The notes under the pieces: model-generated
Seen by the model: the letters and a program-made list of their open reading frames with translations, nothing else
What the model was told of the DNA's origin: nothing
The model's database searches: none
Assembly: GCA_030704615.1 (NCBI GenBank)
Contig: CM060734.1
Coordinates: forward strand, 992,001 to 1,056,000
Reading direction: 5' to 3'
Origin: Takakia lepidozioides
Lineage: Eukaryota; Streptophyta; Takakiopsida; Takakiales; Takakiaceae
Length of the DNA: 64,000 nucleotides
Part shown: positions 1 through 11,332 of the stretch, piece after piece
Layout of the letters: each line of letters starts with the position of its first letter
Position numbering within the stretch: position 1 is the first letter of the stretch
Translations under genes and position numbers: made by a program

Positions 1-1761
1 ACAATCGGGACAAACACCACCTTTGGTACATACCAGATCAACATAAACACTTGAGCCTTTGAGAATGAGTTGCAGGTGTTGCAATTCCAAGAGCCCAGCC
101 TGATAATGTAGACCAGCCAGCATGCTATGTCTATGTTCCATGAATGCACAAAGGTCTGGATCTGGTTTTCCAATCATCGATCTCCAAAACTCAATCAGAG
201 TGGAGTGCTACAATGAGCATAATCAGAACTTTATAGACAACGCCAGCTCTTCCAAAAGGCTAGTTTGATAAGTTAAACCAGCCCCTATGTATTTTGAAAA
301 AGCCCAACAAGACCACTGCTTGGTATTCTTCCAAGTCAAGTACAGCTTGGTACTTTCCAAGTTAACATAGTAAAACTGAACCTGTTTCAAATTCAAAGGA
401 TGGTTCGCAACCTTAAAACAGGTGTTATGTAATCTGAAAAGCCCATCACGCCAGCTGCTTGGTAATCTCCAAGTTAGAACAGTGTAACCAGGGCTGTTTT
501 AAATTTAGAACTTTGACCTCAATGTTCAAAAAGTATCGCTTGGTACTTACCGTGTTAAATCAGCATAAGAAGGCCTATCTCAAGCATCATCGGATAGCCT
601 TATAAGGTCTGGAGATGGTACTCCAGCACCATATCAAAATGCACCCGAAGCTCAGACTGGTATCATGCCAGAAAACTGATTTACAATCGGGTTGAAAACC
701 CCACTAATATGGTGCCAAAGTTCGGACTGGTATCATACCAGAAAACTGACTTATAATCAGGTTACAACCCATAAAAACCAAAAAGGATCAAGGTTGAGAG
801 GCCGAATCGTATCAGATGCCCCACTGAAGCAGTATGTAGCGTCAATCGTCACCATCGCCAAGTCCTTTGATCATCTGCAAACTGAAAAAATACACATCCA
901 GTGAAGACCCTCACCTGTGCCCGTCCCAAAAACCACCACATCAAGATGTGTGTCAGTGAGGATGCACGAGGTGAGTAGCAGGTCTTCACAGTTGCTATCC
1001 ATGTCCAACATGCATTCTACAGTGAGCAAATTGATCAAAAGTAAAACATAGATGCGACACCACAAAGAACTTTAATCGTTTGTGGAGTGGGACGCTGCGG
1101 CATTCAACACCTGAATCTCAAGAGATCACAGCAGAATGCAACAAATTGGGATACTTGAGGACAAATTGCATATTTTACAAAGTGCACGATACTTCCCCCA
1201 TCACCTTATGAGCGCCGCTGCTTCACGAATAAGAAAGATTGCAGGCAAACACAGCAGTAGGTCATTTGCCAGTGCGGGAAATGGAAGAGTCTGCCGCCAT
1301 CGCGCAAGAAAAAACAAAATGCACGCGCATCGTGATGCTGGAGCACTCAGCTCAGCCGCCATCGCCATCCTCCAGAGAAAACAAGCACGAGTATCGTGCC
1401 GTGCTTAGGGCAGAGAGGCGGTTAGCAAACCATCCCGCGATGTCATCCACTGGGATGAAATTTTGCACTTCATTAGAGTTACATCCTCTTAGGTTTACAT
1501 CCGTCAGGGTAACATCCAGGATGGATGTAATCCGTCATGGATGAAAAATTGCAGGCTACATCCTTAGTGGTAAGGCTCGAGACAACAATTCATCCAGTCA
1601 GGGATTATACCTGGCATATTTTTCATCCGGTATGGATGAAATTCAAAACATATTCCATTAGGGATTAGAAAGAAGGTATTTCCAAACCAGGTAGGCTTAG
1701 GAAAATAATTGTTAATCCCAAACAGATAATTGGAGAGAGGGAGAGAGGGGGCGCCCACCAT
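1..1761. repeat. Left arm of a large inverted repeat (partner 7991-9757)
   Basis: This arm is the near-exact reverse complement of 7991-9757. It starts at the window edge, so the true repeat may be longer. It holds one coding exon of host gene G (34-207, minus), intronic sequence, and a stretch at about 1440-1640 where the short motif GGATG/CATCC recurs many times. Nothing else recognisable as a gene is seen; the small open frames have no family features. It ends abruptly at 1761, where the direct repeat partnered with 9893 begins. Differences between arms are scattered single-base changes and small indels, so the duplication is recent relative to most elements here. Confidence 0.9.
34..207 (-). 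CDS. Exon of unidentified host gene G, minus-strand copy (partial gene)
   Basis: A 174-nt exon (58 codons, phase 0) bounded by an acceptor (CATTGTAG, read on the minus strand just right of 207) and a donor GTATGT just left of 34. It is the inverted duplicate of the exon at 9550-9723. The peptide includes GKPDPDLCAFMEHRH and ends KGSSVYVDL. I do not recognise the family. The rest of this copy would lie left of the window. Equal length, frame and splice sites in both copies support a real exon rather than a chance ORF. Confidence 0.6.
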
Positions 1762-1762
1762 C

Positions 1763-2350
1763 AGATAAGATACTGCCTATGGAAGGTGAAGTTAGATAGT
1801 GCCTTGTTATGAGGCTGATTTGTCGTTGATTTGACAAAGACCTTGTTTGGTCTTGTCCATGTCCCGACAAGACATAGTATCTTCTTTCTCTATTCTTGAC
1901 CAGTGTACTCAGTGGTTTCTGTACACTCTCTCTCTCTCTCTCTCACCTGCCATTTTCCAGTTTTCTTACTATGATGTACTAACACCTTTAATGGAAAGCC
2001 ATGGGGTATCAGCCCCCTATACCTCCATAACAATAGTGTGGAGCAACAAATCCCTCATAAGGTATGATGATCCTCTCCGACAAAAATTTGTTGGCGGATT
2101 GGACAACGAGAGACAGGCATTGCTGATATTACTTGAAGAACATCTAAGGGTTTCTTGCATACTGATATTATGAGCTAGGCCCGGGTAAAACAGCCTGTTA
2201 GAGTATGTGTGTACACCTTCTACATGATCCGGTCAATGCACATTACTCCTGTTAACTGGTAACCTGTAGTTGATGCCTTATGTTAGCATCAGATCCCTTG
2301 TGATGAAAAGCCTTCCCTACTCGTGGGCTTTAATACTTCTCCTGGATGTG
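1763..2350 (+). repeat. Direct repeat, first half (partner 9893-10480)
   Basis: About 590 bp repeated in the same orientation at 9893-10480, including a (CT)n tract and an exon of host gene G. The repeat continues beyond the B1 insertion at 7266-7686, which pairs with 10480-10898. The undisturbed repeat is therefore about 1 kb, and B1 split this copy after duplication or before it was lost from the other. Confidence 0.88.
1961..2173 (+). CDS. Exon of host gene G, second copy (isolated)
   Basis: Follows a (CT)n-rich polypyrimidine tract and acceptor CATTTTCCAG at 1951-1960. It reads FSYYDVLTPLMESHG and onward to an ALLILLEEHLR segment, identical in protein sequence to 10093-10304. The upstream exons found in the other copy (9550-9723 and the 24-nt exon 9869-9892) are absent here, because the inverted arm adjoins directly at 1761. 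This exon is thus an orphan from a segmental rearrangement. The 3' exon boundary is uncertain: coding similarity appears to end near 2150. Confidence 0.5.
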   Translation, partial: FSYYDVLTPLMESHGVSAPYTSITIVWSNKSLIRYDDPLRQKFVGGLDNERQALLILLEEHLRVSCILIL

Positions 2351-3078
2351 TGTCGCGCACCTCACTTCGGTAAGCTCCCCTTCAAGTCATAGTTACTTGC
2401 TTTGATGCACGCGCCTGACTCCCAACTTGGCCGCCCGGGCCAACTTGGAGCTTCGGCTGCTCACCGGGACATAACGGTCCCCCTTTGCTTCCCACTAAAC
2501 CCTCTACCTATTTGGGACTAAAAGAATTCCCTTTGGTAGATGGCAGTCCGGAACAGCTCCCCACTCTTTGGTCGCTTTCCGGCTCCCTCGCTTACTCACT
2601 AGTTTTTGGTCACCAACGGGCTTGCACCGTTCTCGGGGTCACTACTCCCCTTATATATACTTCTGTAGCTGTCCGCGGGGGTTTCACAACCAGCCATGCC
2701 ATTTTATGGCGAACCACCACGAAAACCCTCGACTCCCGGTGATGAGTCGCGGTGAGTCTTGGCCCACTCACTACGGTCCCTATGGACCGTGATGAGTCCC
2801 AAGACTCCCCACGACTCCCACCACGAGGTCTCCGCCCCCATGGTGAGTCGTATGCCACCCCCACTAAGTCCCGCTAAGCTACCACCACCCTTGTGGAGCC
2901 ACCCCCACCGCAACCCGGTGTGCGGGGCTCCACCTAGTGAGCGCCTCCGCCTCCTTGGGTGCCTTGGGCAGTCAAGGGTGCTTCAGCCCCCCATACCTAT
3001 CGCTGCCGCTGCCCCCACCACAGGGGCAACCCCTCATGTGTCCCGACCCCCTTGCCCTCAAGGCAAAGGGCCGCGACA
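2351..3078 (-). repeat. 3' LTR of B1 (728 bp)
   Basis: Matches the LTRs of B2 (12872-13598, 19291-20016) over their length in opposite orientation. It begins TG and ends CA in element orientation and contains the same TATATA promoter-like segment. Confidence 0.9.
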
Positions 3079-3973
3079 CACACCCCTACCAACAGGGAGT
3101 CGATGTCCTCATCATTTTGTAGAAACGAACATCCAAGTTGTGGCATCCCACATCAAGGAGTTTGTTTCCGTACCATGGCGTCCCATGGCAAAGAACCAAA
3201 CCCCACACTTGACTCTACTCTCGACTAGCTAGTTCGGCCGACTTCCTCCAAGTCCCGGCCAAGGGTGGAGCCTCTCCAGCTCCTCCCAGTGCACTCTTTT
3301 GGCCTACTTCAAGGCCAAGGAACGATCCTCCCTGAGGATCGAATCGCCTTAGTGCAACAACATTGCTTGCGACCGCTCATGATGCCGCTTTTGGCATCAC
3401 CTTGAGCAAGGGTTCCCTGGAACCCTCTTTGACTAGGAAGATAACCTTGAACCAACCGTGCGCCCCAATCACTACAATTGGGTCCGCCTTGGAATGCTGG
3501 CCTGAGGTACGGGAACACGCCGAAGCCGCACTACGACTTCGTCCCGAGGCTACATGATTATAGTACGTGAACGGAAGCACGTGGCTTCCGCGTTAGCCTG
3601 CACTACAAGGCAACCCCCTCGGTAGCGCAGTTATAGTACGCGCACGCGCCAGGTGCGCACTAGCACGTGAACTCCCAAAGAAGTCGCAAGTTTCCTTGCC
3701 CCTTGGATGGGGGTCACCCGATTTCGGCACTACGCAAACACACGATTAACCCAATTTACCTCTCCCACTTTTATAAGCTAGCATGCATTCTACACACTAG
3801 CCAACCATACCATGCATCACCATTCCAAACAAAATAGGACGCACAACATTTGGAACCCATTTCCTTTATAACAAATTTTTGTACAATACAAGTTTTTGTA
3901 ATCGGATTCCTAAGCTAGCTAAGCCGGGCTTAGCATGCATTTCCTCCCCCACGCTCCAAGGTTGATGTCCCCA
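3079..3973 (-). other. B1 region between chromodomain and 3' LTR, non-coding
   Basis: Matches the non-coding 3' region of B2 (18386-19290). A purine-rich tract (minus strand, GTAGGGGTGTG beside the LTR) is the likely plus-strand primer. No gene is supported; frames here are shadows. Confidence 0.7.
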
Positions 3974-5332
3974 TCAACGCTTTTTCCGCTTTTGAGGTCG
4001 CCCTTCGAAAGCTGCAACCGCCTCGGATGCGTTTCCCATTTCTGAGGCACGCACCCAAGATGCCTCCACATGATGATTGCCCTTCCATTTGACGAGATAC
4101 TCCGTTTCTCGGTTCCTGAACCTCCTCGACTTAAGTATTGCCTCCACCTTGTACTCAGGTTCATTTTCATGATCCAACAGCATAGGTGGCGGACGCAACA
4201 CTTGATGCCGATTCGGATGCGCTTCATCTTTGAAGTAAGGCTTCAAAAGGGAGACATGGAATACTGGGTGCACCTTGCTGTTTGCCGGCAGCTCCAATTC
4301 ATACACATCCTCATTCATAACCTTCCGAATGCGAAAGGGTCCCGCATACGGAGGTACGAACTTCGGACTCACTTCCGGAGGTAGTCGGAAATTCTTGATG
4401 TTCGACCAGACCTCTGTGCCTGCCTCAAACTTCACTTCCCTCCGCTTCCGATTCGCCTGCCTTTCATACCGTTTCCTAGCTTTGGCAATATTGTACTTTG
4501 CGAGCTTCAACAAACGCTCGCATTCTTCCAGTACCGCCGCTACTGCCGGTTCCTCAACGTCCTGGGCGGCCCAACTTGTCGGCACCAGAGGTGCTTTTCC
4601 ATAGACCAATACGAAAGGGGAAACTCCCGTTTCGGAGTGTTATGTGTTATTATAACAGAACTCTGCCGCGTCTAAGTGTTCCACCCAGTCTGTTTGGTCT
4701 GCCGACACGTAATTCCGCAAGATCTGCTTCACTACGGAATTCACCCTTTATGTTTGGCCGTCGGTCGTAGGTCGGAAGGCGGTGCTCATCTTCAGCCTCG
4801 TCCCCATCTTCTTCCAAAGTGCCCTCCAAAATTTACTCGTAAACTTTGGATCGCGGTCCGAGACAATATCCTTTGGGACTCCATGATGTTTTAAGACGTG
4901 GGTGAAGTAAAGTCGCCCTGTCTCCTGCGCCGTTGCCGTCTCCTTGGTGGGGATGAAATGGCCCATTTTACTGAACCTATCCACCACCACCATGATTGCA
5001 TCGAATCCTTTTGACAGCGGCATAGCAGTCATGAAATCCATCAAGACGCTTTCCCAAGTCCCCTCTGGAATCGGCAAGGGTTGTAACAGCCCCACTTGCT
5101 TTTTGTACTTGCTCCGGTTTTGTTGGCATGTGGTGCATGTCTTGACATACTCCTCTGCCTCCTCCCTCAGTTTGGGCCATAAATACTCTTTCTTCAAGAG
5201 TGACGCAGTGCGCTTGGCTCCGCCGTGGCCCACAAGTGGGCTATCATGGCATTCTCTCAAGAGGCTATCTTTGATCCCTCCCTTCGGCACGTAGAGACGT
5301 TTTTGCTTATACCGGAGCAGTCCATTTTGCAA
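3974..5332 (-). pseudogene. Integrase plus chromodomain of B1
   Basis: One frame runs from an H2C2 zinc-binding part (HDSPLVGHGG then CTTC) through the integrase core (MDF and DRDPKF aspartates). It goes on to the C-terminal GPF-like segment (YAGPFRIRKV) and a chromodomain (YKVEAILKSRRF, EYLVKWKG). The frame has two stops. One replaces the glutamate of the TDGQTERVN motif, the catalytic Glu of the D,D-E triad (GAA to TAA at 4748-4750). The other is a second GAA to TAA further on. B2 has GAA at both. The chromodomain itself is intact and in frame, unlike in B2. In life this enzyme would insert cDNA, the chromodomain directing it to marked chromatin. Confidence 0.9.
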
Positions 5333-6650
5333 GTGGAACTGCGATTTACCCCCATCCTCAAGTCCTGCATCGCGGACTTTGCCAGCTCATCCTTCCGGCA
5401 AGCCTTCCGGATCTTCCTTTGGAGCGCCGTCTCGCCCTTGTACACCAACAAGAGCTGCTGCTTTCTACTTAAAGCATCGGCCACCACGTTGTCTCGTCCC
5501 GGTTTGTACTGGATATCCACGTCGAACACCGCCAAAGTATCTTGCCACCTAAGTTGTTTTGGGGACAACTTGGGCTGCGTGGCAAAGTACTTCACCGTGA
5601 CATTGTCCGTGAACACTTGTGAGGGTTGGAACCAACATAGTGGCGCCAAAGCTCAAGACAATGCACCACCGCCTTCATCTCTTTCTCGTGCGTCGGCCAC
5701 CGTCGCTCCACTTCATTCAGTTTCTTACTTTCGTAAGCCACTGGACGTCCATCTTGCATCAGTACACCCCCAATCGCGAAGTCCGACGCATCTGTATGTA
5801 TCTCGAACGGACGATCGAACTCCGGGATTTTCAAGACTGGAGCTTCTGCCATCCGCTGCTTCAATTCAGCAAAAGCTTGGCCACAAAAGGTGTTCCATGC
5901 CCAGACTTTAGATTTACACAGAAGGTCTGACAGCGGCCCCGCAATCTTGGCGAAATTTCTCACATACTTCCGGTAATAGGAGGCGAGTCCTAGGAAGGAT
6001 CGCACTCCCGGGACCGAAGTCGGAGGCTCCCAGTCCAAGATCGCCCTCACCTTTCCGTCATCCATTTTGATCCCATCCTGTGTAATCACATGCCCCAGGA
6101 ACTCCACTTTTGTGACCCCGAATTCGCACTTTGAAGCTTTGGCATACAACTTCCCTTCTCGCAATTTTTGGAACACCCTTTTCAGGTGCTCCAGGTGCTC
6201 CTCATTTGTTTTCGAGTACACCAAGATGTTGTCAATGTACACGATCACAAAGTCATCCAACCACTCCTGGAAAAGGCTGTTCATCAGCGTGCTAAATGTT
6301 GCTGGTGCATTGGTGAGCCCAAAATGCATCACCAAGAACTCATATGAACCATACCTTGTCCTGCACGCGGTCTTCTCCTCATCTCCTTCCGCCACCCGAA
6401 TTTGGTGATAGCCGGAGCGCAAGTCGATCCGGCTGAAATACTTCGCTCCTGCCAACCGATCGAAGAGGTCGTCGATCCTTGGCAAAGGGTACCGGTTTTT
6501 TATAGTCACCTTATTCAGAGCCCTGTAATCGACACGCATCCGCAACGTCCCATCCTTCTTGTCTGCAAATAGCACCGGGGCTCCCACCGCTTCCACCAAG
6601 CGACTGATGGTATCTTCCGACAGCTCCGTGGTTGCCCGGGTCATGTTCAA
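5333..6650 (-). pseudogene. Reverse transcriptase and RNase H of B1, N-terminally deleted
   Basis: RT motifs [26 protein letters not shown] and [10 protein letters not shown] are followed by the active-site box [10 protein letters not shown]. Family consensus there is YIDD, so the second catalytic aspartate is Asn. RNase H follows ([14 protein letters not shown]). A downstream frameshift near 5600-5650 leads to the RNase H C-terminus (PGRDNVVADALSRK) in another frame. The 5' end is a deletion fusion: gag tail (SRLVEAV) runs straight into RT (GAPVLFA), removing protease and the RT fingers start relative to B2. Confidence 0.88.
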
Positions 6651-6653
6651 TTG

Positions 6654-6985
6654 TCAAGGTTTTGTGCACTTCTTGGCCATGTGCCCGGGCTCCCCGCAAT
6701 TCAAACACACTCCATCAAAGGTCGCCTTCTGTCCGCCATAAGCCGCTCCACCCGCTTTTCCTTTCGAAGCACCGGGTGCCGCCTTGACGTGTGAAGGCCA
6801 TCCCTTCGATTTCCACGTGCCATTGTTGCCGCGTGGCCTATCCCACTTCTTTTCCGGTCGGGAGGAGTCAACTTCCCGCCGGGTCTTCTTGTGGTTCAGC
6901 TCCGTACGGCCTTGTCTCTCACCCCTAGGGACATCCGAGAAACATTCAGCCCTCTCAATTGCCTCGTTCAAAGTCTTGGGGAGTC
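6654..6985 (-). pseudogene. C-terminal gag with CCHC knuckle, B1
   Basis: Encodes the gag C-terminus from PKTLNEAIERAECFSD to the zinc knuckle CLNCGEPGHMAKKC (CX2CX4HX4C). The reading frame begins in LTR sequence: the LTR and gag are joined at a short shared CCCAAGACT, suggesting deletion at microhomology. Nearly identical to the corresponding B2 gag. Confidence 0.85.
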
Positions 6986-7265
6986 CCAAGACTCCCCACG
7001 ACTCCCACCACGAGGTCTCCGCCCCCATGGTGAGTCCTATGCCACCCCCACTAAGTCCCGCTAAACTACCACCACCCCTTGTGGAGCCACCCCCACCGCA
7101 ACCCGGTGTGCGGGGCTCCACCTAGTGAGCGCCTCCGCCTCCTTGGGTGCCTTGGGCAGTCAAGGGTGCTTCAGCCCCCCATACCTATCGCTGCCGCTGC
7201 CCCACCACAGGGGCAACCCCTCATGTGTCCCGACCCCCTTGCCCTCAAGGCAAAGGGCCGCGACA
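6976..7265 (-). repeat. Truncated 5' LTR of B1
   Basis: Only the first ~290 bp of the ~727-bp LTR remain (minus-strand order). Its promoter-distal part, primer site and gag start are deleted. Confidence 0.85.
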
Positions 7266-7686
7266 ATGTGGGTTTGCTCTTTATAGCACCACTAAAAAAA
7301 TACCCAGGTGTAACGTGATATGTCCTTTTTCATACCTTAAGGAAATCTGGTTTTAAAACCATAAAGCTGGCTGATATGGTGAAAAAGATGGGCACCGGAT
7401 TGCTGCCAATGTTTTTATTCACATGTTCATGTTGTGAATCACGGGCAGTAGACTACTGCCACTGGCTGAAGAACACAAGTTCTTATTCATACCTTTGGAA
7501 AAACGGTTCTAACCATAAAGTTGGCTGATGTGGTGGAAAAATGTGCAGTAATTTATTGGCATCGGTTGAAGAACACCTGTAATTTATGAACTCTTGCGTG
7601 CCCAGCTATATGAATGTTTTGTCCATATAATTTTCTCTTGACTTGGGAAGCAGAGACTGTAGCTTTTTAACCAAAGATAAAACTAC
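7266..7686 (+). repeat. Direct repeat, second half (partner 10480-10898)
   Basis: Continuation of the 1763-2350 repeat beyond B1, ending at AAAACTAC as at 10898. It contains no recognisable exon. The stretch 7687-7990, between this repeat and the inverted arm, shows nothing recognisable. Confidence 0.85.
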
Positions 7687-7990
7687 ATCGCACGGAGATT
7701 CTTCCTTGGTCTCTACTTCTTTACAAGAGCTTGTTGACAAGATAAGAGGTAAGACGGAAAACGCATGACTCTATATTCTTGCCAAGTTTGATTTATGCTA
7801 TGCCAATGTTCACTCGTGATCTGAGGGCAGAGAGAATGTAGACCTTTTATCTTTTTGGTATTCAAGTCCAAGGACAGAACTACATTGTAGAGGGAGAGCC
7901 TTATGAGAATGGGTCCGGTATGCACTCCCTTACGGGGTGAGTGCATACCACACTCACTCCATAAGGGACTGCCATACCAGGGGTTGGATG

Positions 7991-9757
7991 GTGGGCGCCC
8001 CCTCTCTCCCTCTCTCCAATTATCTGTTTGGGATTAACAATTATTTTCCTAAGCCTACCTGGTTTGGAAATACCTTCTTTCTAATCCCTAATGGAATATG
8101 TTTTGAATTTCATCCATACCGGATGAAAAATATGCCAGGTATAATCCCTGACTGGATGAATTATTGTCTTGAGCCTTACCACGAAGGATGTAGCCTGCAA
8201 TTTTTCATCCATGACGGATTACATCCATCCTGGATGTTACCCTGACGGATGTAAACCTAAGAGGATGTAACTCTAATGAAGTGCAAAATTTCATCCCAGT
8301 GGATGAAATCACGGGATGGTTTGCTAACCGCCTCTCTGCCCTAAGCACGACACGATACTCGTGCTTGTTTTCTCTGGAGGATGGCGATGGCGGCTGAGCT
8401 GAGTGCTCCAGCATCACGACGCGCGTGCATTTTGTTTTTTCTTGCGCGATGGCGGCAGACTCTTCCATTTCCCGCACTGGCAAATGACCTACTGCTGTGT
8501 TTGCCTGCAATCTTTCTTATTCGTGAAGCAGCGGCGCTCATAAGGTGATGGGGGAAGTATTGTGCACTTTGTAAAATATGCAATTTGTCCTCAAGTATCC
8601 CAATTTGTTGCATTCTGCTGTGATCTCTTGAGATTCAGGTGTTGAATGCCGCAGCGTCCCACTCCACAAACGATTAAAGTTCTTTGTGGTGTCGCATCTA
8701 TGTTTTACTTTTGATCAATTTGCTCACTGTAGAATGCATGTTGGACATGGATAGCAACTGTGAAGACCTGCTACTCACCTCGTGCATCCTCACTGACACA
8801 CATCTTGATGTGGTGGTTTTTGGGACGGGCACAGGTGAGGTTCTTCACTGGATGTGTATTTTTTCAGTTTGCAGATGATCAAAGGACTTGGCGATGGTGA
8901 CGATTGACGCTACATACTGCTTCAGTGGGGCATCTGATACGATTCGGCCTCTCAACCTTAATCCTTTTTGGTTTTTATGGGTTGTAACCTGATTATAAGT
9001 CAGTTTTCTGGTATGATACCAGTCCGAACTTTGGCACCATATTAGTGGGGTTTTCAACCCGATTGTAAATCAGTTTTCTGGCATGATACCAGTCTGAGCT
9101 TCGGGTGCATTTTGATATGGTGCTGGAGTACCATCTCCAGACCTTATAAGGCTATCCGATGATGCTTGAGATAGGCCTTCTTATGCTGATTTAACACGGT
9201 AAGTACCAAGCGATACTTTTTGAACATTGAGGTCAGAGTTCTAAATTTAAAACAGCCCTGGTTACACTGTTCTAACTTGGAGATTACCAAGCAGCTGGCG
9301 TGATGGGCTTTTCAGATTACATAACACCTGTTTTAAGGTTGCGAACCATCCTTTGAATTTGAAACAGGTTCAGTTTTACTATGTTAACTTGGAAAGTACC
9401 AAGCTGTACTTGACTTGGAAGAATACCAAGCAGTGGTCTTGTTGGGTTTTTTCAAAATACATAGGGGCTGGTTTAACTTATCAAACTAGCCTTTTGGAAT
9501 ACCCTTTGAGCTGGCGTTGTCTATAAAGTTCTGATTATGCTCATTGTAGCACTCCACTCTGATTGAGTTTTGGAGATCGATGATTGGAAAACCAGATCCA
9601 GACCTTTGTGCATTCATGGAACATAGACATAGCATGCTGGCTGGTCTACATTATCAGGCTGGGCTCTTGGAATTGCAACACCTGCAACTCATTCTCAAAG
9701 GCTCAAGTGTTTATGTTGATCTGGTATGTACCAAAGGTGGTGTTTGTCCCGATTGTT
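7991..9757. repeat. Right arm of the large inverted repeat
   Basis: Reverse complement of 1-1761. Apart from the gene G exon at 9550-9723 it appears to be intron or intergenic DNA. Confidence 0.9.
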
Positions 9758-10304
9758 TTATAAGAAAAACAAGACTCCTTCAATGATGAATGACATCTGA
9801 ATCTAGGGCGATGGTTGTCTTGGAAATCCCACCCTCCCACCCTAATTTTTTTTTTCATGTGTTTTCAGGAAGATGACACGAGTTTTTATCAGGTAAGATA
9901 CTGCCTATGGAAGGTGAAGTTAGATAGTGCCTTGTTATGAGGCTGATTTGTCGTTGATTTGACAAAGACCTTGTTTGGTCTTGTCCATGTCCCGACAAGA
10001 CATAGTATCTTCCCTCTCTATTCTTGACCAGTGTACTCAGTGCTTTCTGTACACTCTCTCTCTCTCTCTCTCTCTCACCTGCCATTTTCCAGTTTTCTTA
10101 CTATGATGTACTAACACCTTTAATGGAAAGCCATGGGGTATCAGCCCCCTATACCTCCATAACAATAGTGTGGAGCAACAAATCCCTCATAAGGTATGAT
10201 GATCCTCTCCGACAAAAATTTGTTGGCGGATTGGACAACGAGAGACAGGCATTGCTGATATTACTTGAAGAACATCTAAGGGTTTCTTGCATACTGATAT
10301 TATG
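9550..10304 (+). CDS. Host gene G, three consecutive exons (partial, unidentified)
   Basis: Exon 9550-9723 has acceptor CATTGTAG and donor GTATGT. A 24-nt mini-exon at 9869-9892 has a T-rich tract plus TTTTCAG as acceptor and donor GTAAGAT, and encodes EDDTSFYQ. A third exon starts at 10093 after CATTTTCCAG. All junctions are phase 0. The joined protein runs from HSTLIEFWRSM through VYVDL, EDDTSFYQ, FSYYDVLTPLMESHG to LLILLEEHLR; the end of the third exon is unclear (10285-10304). It looks like a conserved housekeeping protein, but I cannot name the family. No transmembrane segment or catalytic motif is evident. Copies of single exons lie at 34-207 and 1961-2173. Confidence 0.6.
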
Positions 10305-10898
10305 AGCTAGGCCCGGGTAAAACAGCCTGTTAGAGTATGTGTGTACACCTTCTACATGATCCGGTCAATGCACATTACTCCTGTTAACTGGTAACCTGTA
10401 GTTGATGCCTTATGTCAGCATCAGATCCCTTATGATGAAAAGCCTTCCCTACTCGTGGGCTTTAATACTTCTCCTGGATGTGGGTTTGCTCTTTATAGCA
10501 CCACTAAAAAAATGCCCAGGTGTAACGTGATATGTCCTTTTTCATACCTTAAGGAAATCTGGTTTTAAAACCATAAAGCTGGCTGATATGGTGAAAAAGA
10601 TGGGCACCAGATTGCTGCCAATGTTTTTATTCACATGTTCATGTTGTGAATCACGGGCAGTAGACTACTGCCACTGGCTGAAGAACACAAGTTCTTATTC
10701 ATACCTTTGGAAAAACGGTTCTAACCATAAAGTTGGCTGATGTGGTGGAAAAATGTGCAGTAATTTATTGGCATCGGTTGAAGAACACCTGTAATTTATG
10801 AACTCTTGCGTGCCCAGCTATATGAATGTTTTGTCCATATAATTTTCTCTTGACTTGGGAAGCAGAGACTGTAGCTTTTTAACCAAAGATAAAACTAC

Positions 10899-11332
10899 CC
10901 ACACCTGGCAGTGGTACCTGCAAGTTTGAGGTGCATGTTGTGTGGGTCTACTAGAGGGGCAGCCACCATGCTGGTGTGTGATCAATGCTCTAGAGGTTGG
11001 CATATGGGATGCTTGACTCCACCTCTTGAGATGGTTCCTGATGGGGATTGGTTATGTCCGCATTGCATTGGATAGTGGGAGTGGATACAACCATGGAAGG
11101 CTAACAAGAAATGCAAGGCCAAGCTACTAGGAGACCAACACACGAGATCATGTTTCAAGTTCACAGATTGCAAGACGGCGACTAACGATGGGGATGCTCT
11201 TGTACCCGGCCTCTTGGTCTATAGAGTTTGAGTACAATAGGGACAGTGATAGAGGACTTAGTACGGCTGTGGCTATTACATCTTGTAGCTATCTGGAGTT
11301 AGAGGGACCTAACCACCAGCTAGGGGGGCGAT
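10899..11332 (+). pseudogene. 3' end of DNMT-gypsy A2 with PHD finger
   Basis: Homologous to the terminal coding part of A1 (20670-20087) in the opposite orientation. At 10928-11074 one frame encodes a PHD finger: CMLCG, a CDQC pair, WHMGC and a WLCPHC end, a C4-H-C3 pattern. A TAG follows the finger in both A1 and A2. The element is truncated at 10898, where the gene-G repeat ends. It is followed by a purine-rich AGCTAGGGGGGCGA tract (likely polypurine tract) and the LTR. Confidence 0.82.

Larger units (their letters stand above)
2351..7265 (-). mobile_element. Chromovirus-type Ty3/gypsy element B1, internally deleted
   Basis: Boundaries are exact: TGTCGCGCAC at the left, CCGCGACA at the right, flanked by a 5-bp target duplication ATGTG (2346-2350 and 7266-7270). 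The empty site is visible in the duplicated host sequence at 10471-10490. Compared with B2, B1 lacks most of the 5' LTR, the primer site, N-terminal gag, protease and the start of RT. The remaining order (minus strand) is gag zinc knuckle, RT, RNase H, integrase, chromodomain. It cannot be autonomous. Confidence 0.93.

Noticed and set aside
2937-3232. Proline-rich frames in the B LTRs (also at 7079-7356, 12789-13246, 19128-19767)
   Set aside because: They recur only because the LTR recurs; both strands are open and no protein features are seen.
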